From NCBI GenBank assembly GCA_037783415.1, contig JAZGTN010000027.1, positions 806,001 to 870,000 on the forward strand: a DNA stretch of 64,000 bases, given 5' to 3'. Within the stretch, counting starts at the first letter, position 1. The number at the start of each line of letters is the position of its first letter. Positions 35,823 through 45,565 of this stretch are shown here, in pieces. Below the pieces are notes generated by a model. The model was not told where the DNA came from. It ran no database searches and saw only the letters and a program-made list of their open reading frames with translations. This stretch comes from Leptasterias polaris. Lineage: Eukaryota; Echinodermata; Asteroidea; Forcipulatida; Asteriidae. The translations under genes were made by a program, and so were the position numbers.

Positions 35823-36924
35823 TTATTTCTTCCTGAAAAATGAATGTAGCGTTGACCCTGGTGAGAGTTCTGTTTTGGTTTTCTTGGCCCCTTCAGTAGA
35901 TCCATGAGATTCAGCCCTTCTTTTGCCGCTCCTGCTACCTGTTCCTGATCCAGAGGATCTCTGTCCACTATCAGTAGTACCAGTGGAACCACTCTGATTG
36001 TTTGGTGAAGTGACGTCAGATAACCCAATCTCTTTCTGTAGCTCCACCGCAAAGTGATAATCTAAGTGCTCGGGATAATCCCAAGAAGATACAACCTTGT
36101 TGCACTTTTCACACAGGACTGAGTCAGTGGCTAGGCTTGGGTCAGGGGTCACATCCAGTTGCACATTTATAGGATTATTTGTCTCCAATTCTTCTGAGTC
36201 ATTGACTGTAACTGAATCTGTGATATGCTCAACAGTTCGCACAGGTTGTTTTAATTGGTGTTGATTTTGGTGTTTTGTAGCTGGATCTGTCACATCAGAA
36301 GGCTTTGAATCTTTTGCCAGACCTTCATTTGAATTGTTCAAAATGTGTACTTGATTTCCAACAGAACAGTATTCAGATTGACTTCTTTCATTGCCGTTAC
36401 TATCCCTGCTAGCGCCATCCACTTTACAGGCATCATTGCTCTCCCCAGTCTCTCTCATCTTCTGGAAGTAGTTTCCAAAGAAACCCACCTTCTTCTTTCT
36501 GGCAGATTCTTTCTTCGATCTACCCAAGGATTCTGGTTTGATGGTCCCCTTAGTTCTGCCAGCAACAAACTGGTTCTGACACTTTGTGTCGGGACTCTCT
36601 TCCTTCTCTTCAAAAGGCTGTTCCTTTCTTGGCGTAAAGAAGGCCTGAATGCCGTACTTTTTCACAACCTGGGATTCCTTTTGCCCATTGTCGGTACTTT
36701 GTCTGTCCTTTACTCCATTTCCTCTTGTGAGATTTACCTGCGCTTGATCCTCCATTTCATTGTCATCATCATCATCTTCAGTAGCAGATGAGGTACAGGG
36801 CTGATCTTCTGACATTCTTGCGACAGCAGTGAGGAAGTTATCAAGTCTTCGTATGCCTGATTTACCCGTTTGGATCTCGCTAAATTTGGATGCTGATATA
36901 CCCAGTGAAACAATTGACGGTACC
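35823..36924 (-). CDS. POLH: POLH exon 10 (regulatory tail, UBZ, PIP box, stop)
   Basis: Acceptor ATTCAG; stop TAA at 35825-35823. The tail is mostly disordered. It has an acidic DDDDDNEMED tract, a KYGIQAFFTPRK motif (about 36631-36660), a KKKVGFFGNYFQKM motif (about 36457-36498), the ubiquitin-binding zinc finger CEKCNKVVSSWDYPEHLDYH (about 36044-36103), and the C-terminal STLHSFFRKK PIP box. The inner FF motifs may bind PCNA or REV1, as PIP/RIR motifs do in human pol eta. A basic KRRAESH...KKTK stretch could be the nuclear signal. Confidence 0.97.
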
Positions 36925-39900
36925 CTGAATGGACATGACCAAAACAAAAACCAGTCAAACTAAAATTAAATAACTTCACTTGATGATTGGTAAAATATAA
37001 AAAAATTGTGTTGCCAGAAATGTTACTTTCTTGCAAAACTATCAGACTGGACCACTTTTGATTTACATTAACCCTTACTTTCTCAACCCACTTACCCACA
37101 GCTGTGGGTTACCTGTGCACAGGTGACCTCAATCCCCCCACAATACTGACTTAATGTCACTTCATACCAACATATTTTGATTGATATGCCTTGCCCAGTG
37201 ATAAGAAATTGTTCTTTGGGCCTACATTCCTCAATCCTCCAACTTCATGAAGTGGCTTTAAAAAAAATGTGGGGTAAGGTTAAGGTTTTAAATTCTACAT
37301 ATATGCCTACCAATCTTCTTGTTGATTGCCTGCCATATTTAGGCTCTGGATAACCAAGAAAATGTCTCTGGCTATTGTTGTAGCTTCTAGGTGATGCAAA
37401 GCACAGGAGCGACTCAGGCTGGATGGCGGGTTACCAGACTGCTCGATGTGAATTGATAGCAACTTGGCCATCCGATTGTTCTAAAGCACCAGGAGAAAAA
37501 GAAGTTTTCTTGTTTATAACAGGACCCAATTTCATAGAGCTGCCTGAGCACAACAAATAGTTAAGCATAACAAAATTAAAAATTATGCTTACCGGAATAA
37601 GGTTACCAGGCAAAATACCATGTCACATACACCATCTGTGACTGTATCCTGCTCAAATTTGCTTAGCAGAAAAATTGCCGGCATTATTTTCTGCTTAAGC
37701 AATTCTATGAAATTTGGCCCTGTCTGCAGTTCAATAAAGAAATTATTTTACTGAACTTTTCCTGCAATCCTTGTTAACAAGAAAAGGTAACTAGAACTTT
37801 ATGAATGAGTAAAGTGACAGCCATGTCCCCCATTCCAGAGGTCAAATCACTTGAAATGTAGTGTGTATCAACTGTTCCATCATTTGCACACACTCTTTAA
37901 AATGTAAACATACATGTACGATGTTTTATCAAGACAAGTTTGACCCAAAATGTCACAGTTATGGTTTAAAAAGTCATTTTGAAGGGCTCTCAAAAAATAT
38001 TCAAAAACCGGAAATGTTTACAGATTTGTTGATTATGTCTCAACTCTTGACATGTTGAGTGTTACAAGTGTAGATTAAAACAAGAGGTTTTCTTGCAGTG
38101 CAAGTGTGAGCGCTTGGCATGTGATAGTTAATGTAAACACTTTGAAAGTGTAGATTAAAACAAGAGGTTTTCTTGCAGTGCAAGTGTGAGCGCTTGGCAT
38201 GTGATAGTTAATGTGAACACTGTGAAAGATTGAAAACCTTTGCATACCACGTCTTGTTCTCTGACCAATCTCTCAGCTACTTCCTCTGTCAATTGAGCGA
38301 TCCAATGCTTCACCTGCAACAGTTAGAGAGATCATTTTATCTAAAACCCGTTTGAATTGGCCGCTACATTTACGGCTACGGCTACGGCTACATGGCTGCA
38401 TCCCCATGCTTTGAAGTAATGGATGTCATTAGCAACACCCTTAGCAACACCCTTAGCCGTAGTCATAGCCGCCAATTTGGATACAGCCGAATACAGACAT
38501 GACATGAAGCCTCATTCAAATTGATAGTTTGACTATCATTGTTGCTAGATTACTGCCTATTTTTTATACATTACTGCCAAAACTGCTGGCTACGGCAAAC
38601 TAATTCTGACATGACTTTAGTTAGGTTCACTGGAGCAACTTATGGCAAGTTTGGACAAGGTCGACCATTGGTTGATGGCTGTGAATCGTCCCGTACATTA
38701 TGGTTCCCATGCACTGTGTCACACAGTTAAGAATGAAAAAAACCAACGATAACAAGTGAAGCAACCATGGTCAGTTAGCTGGTTCAAAATAGTTGACTAG
38801 AGCAGACTCATCACGGATGACAAGACAACGGTTGAGTCAAGTTAGTCCAACAACAGTCAACACTTGTCCTTGTCCGATCTTGCCCAAGACAGATAAGGCT
38901 AGTCCAGAGTGACTATGCAATCTCCACTTTAGGATATAGACCAAAACATGTACAAAACCAATGGGAACGTTGCTAAAAACAATTAAGTCTCAAACAATGG
39001 AAGGGCAAAGAGCAGTCCTTGATTTATGGGCACCACAAACATGTTTGTACATAGACAGCAATGACTTTCATTCAGTTCTCTTTTACCTACCTTCTGTTTT
39101 GTGTCCAGCGCCATTGTACCCTTGAAGTTCTTGCTGCAGCCCACTGACTTGGGTAGAAGTCTAGCCTTTACTGGCTCATCATCTATCCCACGACAAAGAC
39201 CATACAACCAAGCTCTGTAAACAACAGATAATCTTATTAAAGCTACAATATTCTCCTCACTTGGATGTGTTTATTTTGCATTATTCTCAGTTGAACTTTG
39301 TTTTGTGTTAATATAATAATAACAATAATAATAATAATAATAACAATAATGGACATTAGTAGTGTGCCATGTCTGTCAGAAAGACACTCCTGGCGCATAG
39401 AAAAGGAACTCTGCTAATGACGGTACTTAAAGCTAATACTGAACAAGTGAGTTGATGCTTCCAATTTAAGCTTGTCTATAGTGCGGTGTCATTTAGAAAT
39501 CAAACTCAAATTATGAGAGGATTTTGGCACAGTTCGAATTCGTTATTTAATACTAATAATAGTGGCTTCTTATATAGCGCTCATATCCGTCACTCAGATA
39601 CGCTCAAGGCGCTGCAACAGTCAGTATTTTCCTGCAAGGTGTGGAGCTACGTTTTTTAAGTATAATACCTATTCCATTACATAGCACCATGTAATGGTTT
39701 ACAAGATGATGCTGTGGCGCAATATGCAGCCAATCAAACAAGGAACATCGGGGCGGACCCCTTCTCTTTTCGATATGTGCACTGGGTTCTTTTATGTGCA
39801 TTACACAACACACAGGACCAACGGCTTTCAGAAGAAAAGGAAGCTCCCAGTTAAATGGGGCAGTAGTCGGAAGCCAGCAGCCTTGCGCTAGAGCATAAGT

Positions 39901-42900
39901 CTCACAAGAGCAGTTTTCCCAGAGTGTTACGCTACCGAGCGATAACAAACAAACGACTTGTCCACAAGTCTACTGTCTGCCCAAAGTGTTAGGACTAAAG
40001 TCCATGCATGTCAACATGTTTAATATTTGTCACACTAGTCATGACTTACCCTGTCTTATCTCCAGTGTGACTCTGAAGTTGTTTCTCTGTGTACTTACAC
40101 AAATCTCCCATGAACTCAGCACCAAGATCCTCCATTAGACTATGGCCAAGCTTACCACCTAAATTACGTCTGCAGATGAAATAATAATGTGAACTGATCA
40201 AGCAAACCAATATGACAATATCAGCTCTTGTTTCGTGATACGCTTTCCTAAGCTTTTGGAACATATTTGTATGAAATCATCGGCTCAGTGCTACAATGGT
40301 CGTTAATTGCAATTTCATATTGGTAATCATCAATGGGGCGTTATGTGAAAAGTGTGAATAAATTTGAACAAGTAAATCAAAATCCACAAGTGCTCTACAA
40401 CTTAGAAATGGTACCTTTAACCGTTTCACCAGTTAACCAAGAATACATTTTTGAAATCTTTTCCATCTGCCTCACACACTCTATCCAGGAAGAATGTGTG
40501 ACATCCCTTTTGTTGGTGGAACTGTCTTATCTTAATTAAATCCCCTGCAAATGTAATATTATTTTCAATCCCCACTATTTGTTACACATTTTGCTTTGCA
40601 ACCCCCTCCCTCTGGTTTGTGGTTTTGTGATGGTAAAGATTGAGTTACATTGTTCAATTTTTCATCCTTGAAAGTGTGTCGACACTGATCCTTTTACAGA
40701 TGGCCTCATATTTCCGAATGAAATCAGTAGAAATGGTCAAACATCACAAGTTCTGTTTCACCGTTTAGGAGAATAAACGTAAATGTACAACTCTACAACA
40801 TGTTTCAACATTGAGTAACTTATTATAGATCAGTTTCTTGTGAAAAACATCAACGTACGATGACTTACATTTTTCTGATGGGTAGAGTTTGGAAAAGCAT
40901 TGATATACTCTGCTTCGGAACAACAGTTTGCTGTCTCGGCTTATGAAGAACACAAGAGAGCTTTGACAACATCTGTAAGAAAAACCAATCATCAGTAGTT
41001 GTGAACAATTTGGTCCTTTATCGCATATTCACGACCCTGAATAGTTTTAAGAGAGCGTTCAAGATCGAGCCACCACTCTTTTAATCCCATTCACAAATGC
41101 CCTTTTTGTAAGCTTGCGTGTCACGCGTATGTTTCAACACTCCTCACCGTGAAAGCCAATGTACAACATAGGTAAATGTCAAAGACCAGTCTATCTGCAC
41201 TTTGTGTGATCAACCATAGCTCTATGGATCAACATATACATGAAATCAGTCTGACTAAGGAAATCATTTACATACAATCCTGGTTAAATGTAAGCATTCT
41301 ATACTTAATGCGTTGTACCTTGTTATTAGCAATACCGGCAGAGCAATGGAATCCAGTTTCTTTCAGCACGGCAGCCCTCATTTCCTCAGTGATGAATGCT
41401 GCTACTGCCAGTCGTCTGTCTTCAATTTCTCTTAGCTGGTCCAACCACTGCAATGTGCCTGTTCTCCTGGCATCTAGAGAAGAAAAAACATTACCTAAAT
41501 TATGACAATCATCTGTATTGCTAAAAGTCCATTTCATATGAAGCTTATCACAAAATCTCAATACCCTACTTTCCCCCCACTTTCCTTAGTTCATTTGCTG
41601 TTAATGACTGGTGCAGAACTGATTCCAATTCAACCACAACCCTTGTTCCTCCTCTGATTTTGTTCTTACTCTATCCCACCTTGGCCGTCATCATACCAAA
41701 AGCTACCCATTGGGTTGTCACATCAATACCTTCAGCAGAGAGGGTGTCCATGGTACCTCCATCCTCATCCTTCTCCTCATCTTCCTCAGCATCATCTCTC
41801 CTCTTTCCATCCCATCCAGCAACGTGTGTGTTGGGCAGCATGTCTACACTGACAAAATCTCTGCCTGATACTTCAAGACGGTCGTGTACCACTTCTGTCA
41901 GATCTATGTAAGCCTCATCTATGCTCGCTCTTTCGACACACTTACTGAACTTGGTCAACACAGCTATGACCTCTGCTCCTGCCTCTCGGTATCTACAATA
42001 AGGTCATAGATAACAGGTCAAGACAATTTGTAGTCGATTTAAGATGGTCCTTTCTAGAAATTTAAAACAAAAACAATACGCACAAAGAAAACAGTTGATT
42101 TGATAGTTCCCGCATAACAAGCACAGTGTATACAAAACTTTTACAAAACAATATGCTTGTTTAAGGGCAATTTATTCGCTAGTTTACAGAGGCGGTTTTT
42201 GTATCACATGTTAATACACCCCACATGACCAGTCTTTGACCAATCAGAGTACATAAACTATCTTAGGTAAGGTGATTATTGATACAATTTATAGTGGATT
42301 TAAGAAGATCTTTTCTAGAGCTGGTTTTTATATCACATGTTAATACACCCCCACCAGTGACCAGTCTTCGACCAATCAGAAAGCACAAATTCTCTGAGGT
42401 AATTATTCATGCCTGTTAATAATGACTAAGCCATCTTACCGTGTGAGGTCAGCTTTGCCTCTGTTTTCAGGCACTCTTACCAGCTGGATATCCGGGCACT
42501 TCTCCTTGGCCTGCTCCCCTCTCATTTGTCTTGTAACTCCATGAGCTCTTGCTTCATATCCAACAGCTATAATACTGATGCATACAAAAATGATAAATTT
42601 GGATATTGAAGTTTATGGTCACATTGGAAATTTTACATTTTGTATCATAACTTTCACACAAATCAAAGTTATGAAATTTACAGATGAACAAGTTTTGAGT
42701 TGTGGCTCCTTTTTCATACCAAAAGTTGATAACAATCAGACAGAGCAATCTCTAGCAAATACAAGATTTTATGTTTTCTTCCATTGAAATGTATGCAAAT
42801 TTTTCTGCAGGAAGTCCGGGCTCTGTGCCTTTTTTGCCAACATGTGAACATGTGATGTCACAGGTTACAAGGTCTATATAGCTCTGGATTCCTTAGACAT

Positions 42901-43053
42901 GTTAGACAGTAAAACATACGCTCCTCCTTGCCACGCGTTGTACTGCACAACAGCACATGGTTGGCCCTTCAAGACAGGGTTCCTTCGCTGCTCCACTTGG
43001 ACGTAGAAGCAATCCATATCAACTAAGACGATTATTCTGTCGGATGATGGCAT
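35823..43053 (-). CDS. POLH: DNA polymerase eta (complete, 10 coding exons)
   Basis: Gene-level entry. Pol eta is the Y-family translesion polymerase that inserts AA opposite thymine dimers. Exons on the - strand, 5' to 3': 43053-42920, 42574-42440, 41992-41730, 41473-41319, 40972-40869, 40169-40050, 39214-39091, 38313-38248, 37480-37311, 36924-35823. All joints are phase-consistent GT-AG, giving about 790 residues (human 713). Catalytic acids are D12, D115 and E116 (IDMDCF, ERASIDEAY). The eta-specific Q37 and R60 (VVQY, GVTR), which contact template dimer and dNTP in human, are kept. The little finger, a UBZ (CEKC...HLDYH) and a C-terminal PIP box (STLHSFF) follow. An acidic insert and long tail account for the extra length. 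Confidence 0.97.
37311..37480 (-). CDS. POLH: POLH exon 9 (little finger)
   Basis: Acceptor GCTTTAG, donor GTAGGC. Encodes NNRMAKLLSIHIEQSGNPPS, then SLSRSCALHHLEATTIARDI, ending NMAGNQQED. It completes the polymerase-associated domain and joins the last exon to give QQEDWVPSIVSLGISASKFS. Confidence 0.92.
37522..37720. mobile_element. MITE-like element, GGGCCCAATTTCAT family, in POLH intron 8
   Basis: Left GGACCCAATTTCATAGAGCT, right TTAAGCAATTCTATGAAATT. Sits just upstream (on the POLH strand) of exon 9, within about 45 bp of its acceptor, so it may affect branch-point spacing. Confidence 0.75.
38067..38226. repeat. Exact-looking 80-bp tandem duplication in POLH intron 8
   Basis: AGTGTAGATTAAAACAAGAG then GTTTTCTTGCAGTGCAAGTG, CGCTTGGCATGTGATAGTTA, repeated with two visible differences. 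About 20 bp from the end of POLH exon 8. Confidence 0.88.
38248..38313 (-). CDS. POLH: POLH exon 8 (little finger, small exon)
   Basis: Acceptor GTTGCAG. Donor taken as GTATGC after GTG, ending at 38248; an alternative GTGGTA one codon earlier is also in phase. Encodes VKHWIAQLTEEVAERLVREQ DV, aligned with the VQWWLLQLAQELEERLTKD helix of human. Confidence 0.88.
38349..38487. mobile_element. GGCTACGGCTA hairpin element, copy 4, in POLH intron 7
   Basis: Left arm TTTGAATTGGCCGCTACATT with GGCTACGGCTACGGCTAC; right arm CCTTAGCCGTAGTCATAGCC then GCCAATTTGGATACAGCC. Best-preserved terminal pairing of the family. Confidence 0.72.
39091..39214 (-). CDS. POLH: POLH exon 7 (start of little finger)
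   Basis: Acceptor TTTACAG, donor GTAGGT. Encodes AWLYGLCRGIDDEPVKARLL and PKSVGCSKNFKGTMALDTKQ K, matching WLYAMCRGIEHDPVK-R-LPK-IGCSKNFPG in human. Confidence 0.96.
39550..39960 (-). mobile_element. Dispersed retroelement 3' end in a POLH intron
   Basis: On the - strand ends AGCGCCTTGAGCGTATCTGA GTGACGGATATGAGCGCTAT ATAAGAAGCC; an (AAT)n microsatellite lies nearby at 39315-39350. A second copy at 59500-59625 on the + strand shares this and the preceding CACACCTTGCAGGAAAATAC TGA. Confidence 0.65.
40050..40169 (-). CDS. POLH: POLH exon 6 (thumb)
   Basis: Acceptor TCTGCAG, donor GTAAGT. Encodes RNLGGKLGHSLMEDLGAEFM and GDLCKYTEKQLQSHTGDKTG. The LGGKLG helix-hairpin-helix motif and QLQSH are conserved. 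Confidence 0.96.
40869..40972 (-). CDS. POLH: POLH exon 5 (palm/thumb)
   Basis: Acceptor CTTACAG, donor GTAAGT. Encodes MLSKLSCVLHKPRQQTVVPK and QSISMLFQTLPIRK(M/I), equivalent to VLAKLACGLNKPNRQT...LFSQMPIRKI in human. Confidence 0.95.
41319..41473 (-). CDS. POLH: POLH exon 4 (palm)
   Basis: Acceptor TCTCTAG, donor GTACAA. Encodes ARRTGTLQWLDQLREIEDRR and then ITEEMRAAVLKETGFHCSAG IANNK, the conserved VEEMRAAIE-ETGF-CSAGI-HNK motif of pol eta. Confidence 0.96.
41730..41992 (-). CDS. POLH: POLH exon 3 (catalytic SIDEAY and acidic insert)
   Basis: Acceptor TTGTAG, donor GTATTG. Encodes YREAGAEVIAVLTKFSKCVE then RASIDEAYIDLTEVV, with catalytic D115/E116. It ends with a lysine/acid-rich insert (KRRDDAEEDEEKDEDGG, about 41757-41808) that human POLH lacks. 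An alternative donor GTACCA inside the insert would shorten it; the chosen donor keeps phase with exon 4. Confidence 0.9.
42185..42415. repeat. Local duplication in POLH intron 2
   Basis: TATCACATGTTAATACACCC and GACCAGTCTTTGACCAATCA GA occur twice about 115 bp apart. A third partial (GATTTAAGATGGTCCTTTCT AG) is at 42037. Confidence 0.7.
42440..42574 (-). CDS. POLH: POLH exon 2 (finger region)
   Basis: Acceptor GCATCAG is chosen over a closer TATAG because it restores the conserved II in GG-A-II-AVGYEARAHGVTR. Donor GTAAGA. Continues through CPDIQLVRVPENRGKADLTR. Confidence 0.94.
42920..43053 (-). CDS. POLH: POLH exon 1 (start codon, first catalytic Asp)
   Basis: ATG at 43053-43051 begins MPSSDRIIVLIDMDCFYVQV, aligned to the human N terminus with one residue fewer. 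It ends GG-GC with donor GTATGT. A CAG lies 18 bases upstream of the ATG on this strand, so a 5' UTR intron is possible. The residue at the steric-gate position is Tyr17 (Phe18 in human). Confidence 0.95.
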
Positions 43054-43573
43054 TTTGATGATTCTATTGACCTGTATTTAGATCAACACAATTCATAATT
43101 GTACAATGGAATTATCAGCACAGTTTCCCCTCCCTACCTATATCCTAAACAGGCATGCAACCTTCCTATCCATAGTCCTTCCACAAACGAACAACATTAA
43201 AGCAATAACATAAACAAGATAATTATTAGCAAGGTGATGTAAACACAACTATATTGGCCAGTTAACGGCTGGAATACTTTTCCACCCAAGGCAGTTGATG
43301 CTACCAGTGTGAACAATTTCAAGGGTTTGTGTGACAAAGTCTTAAAGAATATTGGGGCAGGGTTTCTCCAGACAATCTTATTAAAGTTTCTTGCCCCAGT
43401 GTCGCTATGTCGGTAGATTAAATTAATAAATTGGGTCATCTTTGATTTGTTTGAAACTATTTTAAAATTATTGTTAATAAAATGTATAAATTAAAAGGTA
43501 AATACTAAAATGTTTGACTATGAGATGTTTAAAGGTTTGCATGGTGTGGATATAGGAAGTAACTACTTTAACT

Positions 43574-43710
43574 TAGCCCACCTTGTTGGGCTGTAATGGC
43601 TCTCTTTTTAACATCGGTCTCAATACCTCATGAGTCATAACACTCACGTACGTGAGTGTTTTATATGAGACTGATGTTAGAGAGCCATTACAGCCCAACA
43701 AAGTGGGCTA
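43574..43710. mobile_element. Hairpin element upstream of POLH
   Basis: Ends TAGCCCACCTTGTTGGGCTG and CAGCCCAACAAAGTGGGCTA pair over about 30 bp, including GTAATGGCTCTC. The center is the palindrome ACACTCACGTACGTGAGTGT. About 520 bp upstream of the POLH ATG. Confidence 0.82.
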
Positions 43711-44574
43711 GTAACTACTGTACTAGTAAGTAAACTTGCGGGTACAACCATGTGTAAATATCTTGGTCGTAAGTCCGATCCCCAATAGAATCTGCCTTAG
43801 TGAGTCATGACTATTAAGTAAAGAGTAAGACTAGACATGCTAGAGCGGTTAACCCTCATCCATTCATAATCATATATCATGATTTTAAAGGATTCATTAT
43901 TAAATCATATCTGATCATGTCACAAGAACAAGACAGAGGCAATGATTTGCTGACACAGTTTAGCCCTATAAACTGCCTGATTAAACCATTGAATTGATTA
44001 CAATTTGTTATCAAAAACAGCACTCAAATCAATGGTTTTTCACTATTTAGTAGGCCTATTATTACTATATTAGTATTAAAACAACAATTACAAAACACAA
44101 TACTAATTTTTAGTTTTACGACACTCGGCATCGCCGATCACTTTTTATGACCGTTCAACATTTGGATATTATCTTGCCAATCAAACCAAAGACTTAGTGG
44201 CTGATGATTTAGTTTTACTTACCCCCTTTCACCCCTTTTCACTTCAGGGAAATTCAGCTTTTGGAAGTTTTGTAATTTCCACTTTCCCGCAAAGCTTAGC
44301 AATCCAAGCTCTTGAGTTGTTGACCTTAACAGCGCCCTCTGTTGTTAACAACATGTTAGTTATGGAGGATATTATTTTCGAGGGGCGGATCCGATTCACA
44401 GCGGATGAGGGGATGTCTGCTGAGAATTATTTCAAAACTGATTGTCAATGGAATTTGTCCGGATTTTATTAAAATGCTAACTTGACTAAACTTCGGAGCG
44501 ATGGATATATCCTTTTGATGTGTTTTTTGCCAAAAGTTTTTGAATTTTTTTGTTTTGCAAAAAATAATTAGTTA

Positions 44575-44700
44575 GTGGCCGGCCAGTCGGACGTTTCGAC
44601 CCTAGCAGAGTCTTCTCGAAGGCTAAATGACAACACAACACACATACGTATAGACAGGTGTAACAAGAGCAGTCAAGTGGAAATACAGTTCGCAAAAGTT
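44575..44700. repeat. Dispersed element with TTCGACCCTAGCAGAGTC edge
   Basis: TTTCGACCCTAGCAGAGTCT, GGCTAAATGACAACACAACA, then GTGTAACAAGAGCAGTCAAG TGG. Same order (CCCTAGCAGAG, GGCTAAATGC, GTGTAACAAAAGCAGGCAGG TGG) at 58223-58345. Confidence 0.6.
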
Positions 44701-45541
44701 TTCATTCAACATCATCTGTCAAAATTCGTCAAGAGAGAGGGGAAGAAATTTCTTTTTATTTCGGGTGAAATTCCGCGAGCTAGCTACCTCCAAGGTTTTA
44801 CCATTCATTAATTTATCTTTTTTGATTTCCCGCGGCCAGAGACCGCTTCTTGCCGTAATAGTTATGAAAAAAATACATCGGCTTAAAAAGATTACACCTC
44901 TTTCAGTTTTTATTGGAAGTAATTAATTCATGATTCATCTATTCTAAGTCACTATAGGCCTAGGCCATTAATGGCATCCCTAAAATAAAACTGCATTCTT
45001 TATTCTGATGGGTAGTTTGATCCCCAAACCTGTCAATCAAAATATTGTTGTGAACACTATTTTTTCGAACCGAAACCTAAACTATAGCATTATATAGGAA
45101 CTTTAAAAACCCCATTAATTACTATTAGAAATTTTCGAAACCACGAGTCCAACATATAAGGCTCTATATCAGGGATTATGAAATCACACGCTATCGCAAC
45201 GGAGTTTCAAAAAAAGGGTGACGGAGTGTCGGCGGACCGCAGAAGCTGAAATTAGAGTTTCGAAAAGGCCCAGTGAATGGCGAAAACTCATACTCTTTGC
45301 TGGTACACGATCTTTGTGTGTGTTCTTGAATGAAGATTGGGTTTGGACACCAGCCTATTGTCGATGCCCGTTTCTTCATAGGGCAAACGCGTATGAAACG
45401 GGGAACGGTAAACATCCGGATTGTGTGTGTGTGTGTGGTGCATGCAGTGAACACATTGCATCGGAAACACGTTGAACGGTGGTAGTTTGACCATAATAAT
45501 TGATACAAAAAGATGGGATATTCTGGAGATTTCTGGTAGTT

Positions 45542-45565
45542 ATGGCACATCTTTCAAGTACCCAG
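45542..45565 (+). CDS. ASPP exon 1 (short initiating exon)
   Basis: ATG with purine at -3 and G at +4, reading MAHLSSTQ then donor GTAAGC. An in-frame TAA lies upstream at 45497-45499. It joins exon 2 in phase 0. Human ASPP genes also have a very short, variable first coding piece. Alternatively, the Met at the start of exon 2 initiates and this exon is 5' UTR. Confidence 0.55.

Larger units (their letters stand above)
43054..45541. promoter_or_regulatory. Divergent POLH/ASPP intergenic interval
   Basis: About 2.5 kb separates the two start codons, which point away from each other. Both promoters probably lie here. No TATA box or TSS can be assigned with confidence. The stretch around 45180-45480 is less AT-rich than its surroundings. 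The interval also holds a hairpin element (43574-43710) and a repeat fragment near 44575-44690. Confidence 0.4.

Noticed and set aside
36345..36791. 148-codon open frame on the + strand
   Set aside because: Antisense shadow of the POLH last exon, which is clearly coding on the - strand.
39604..39948. 114-codon - frame in a POLH intron
   Set aside because: Lies in a dispersed retroelement 3' end with a second copy at 59500; not part of POLH.
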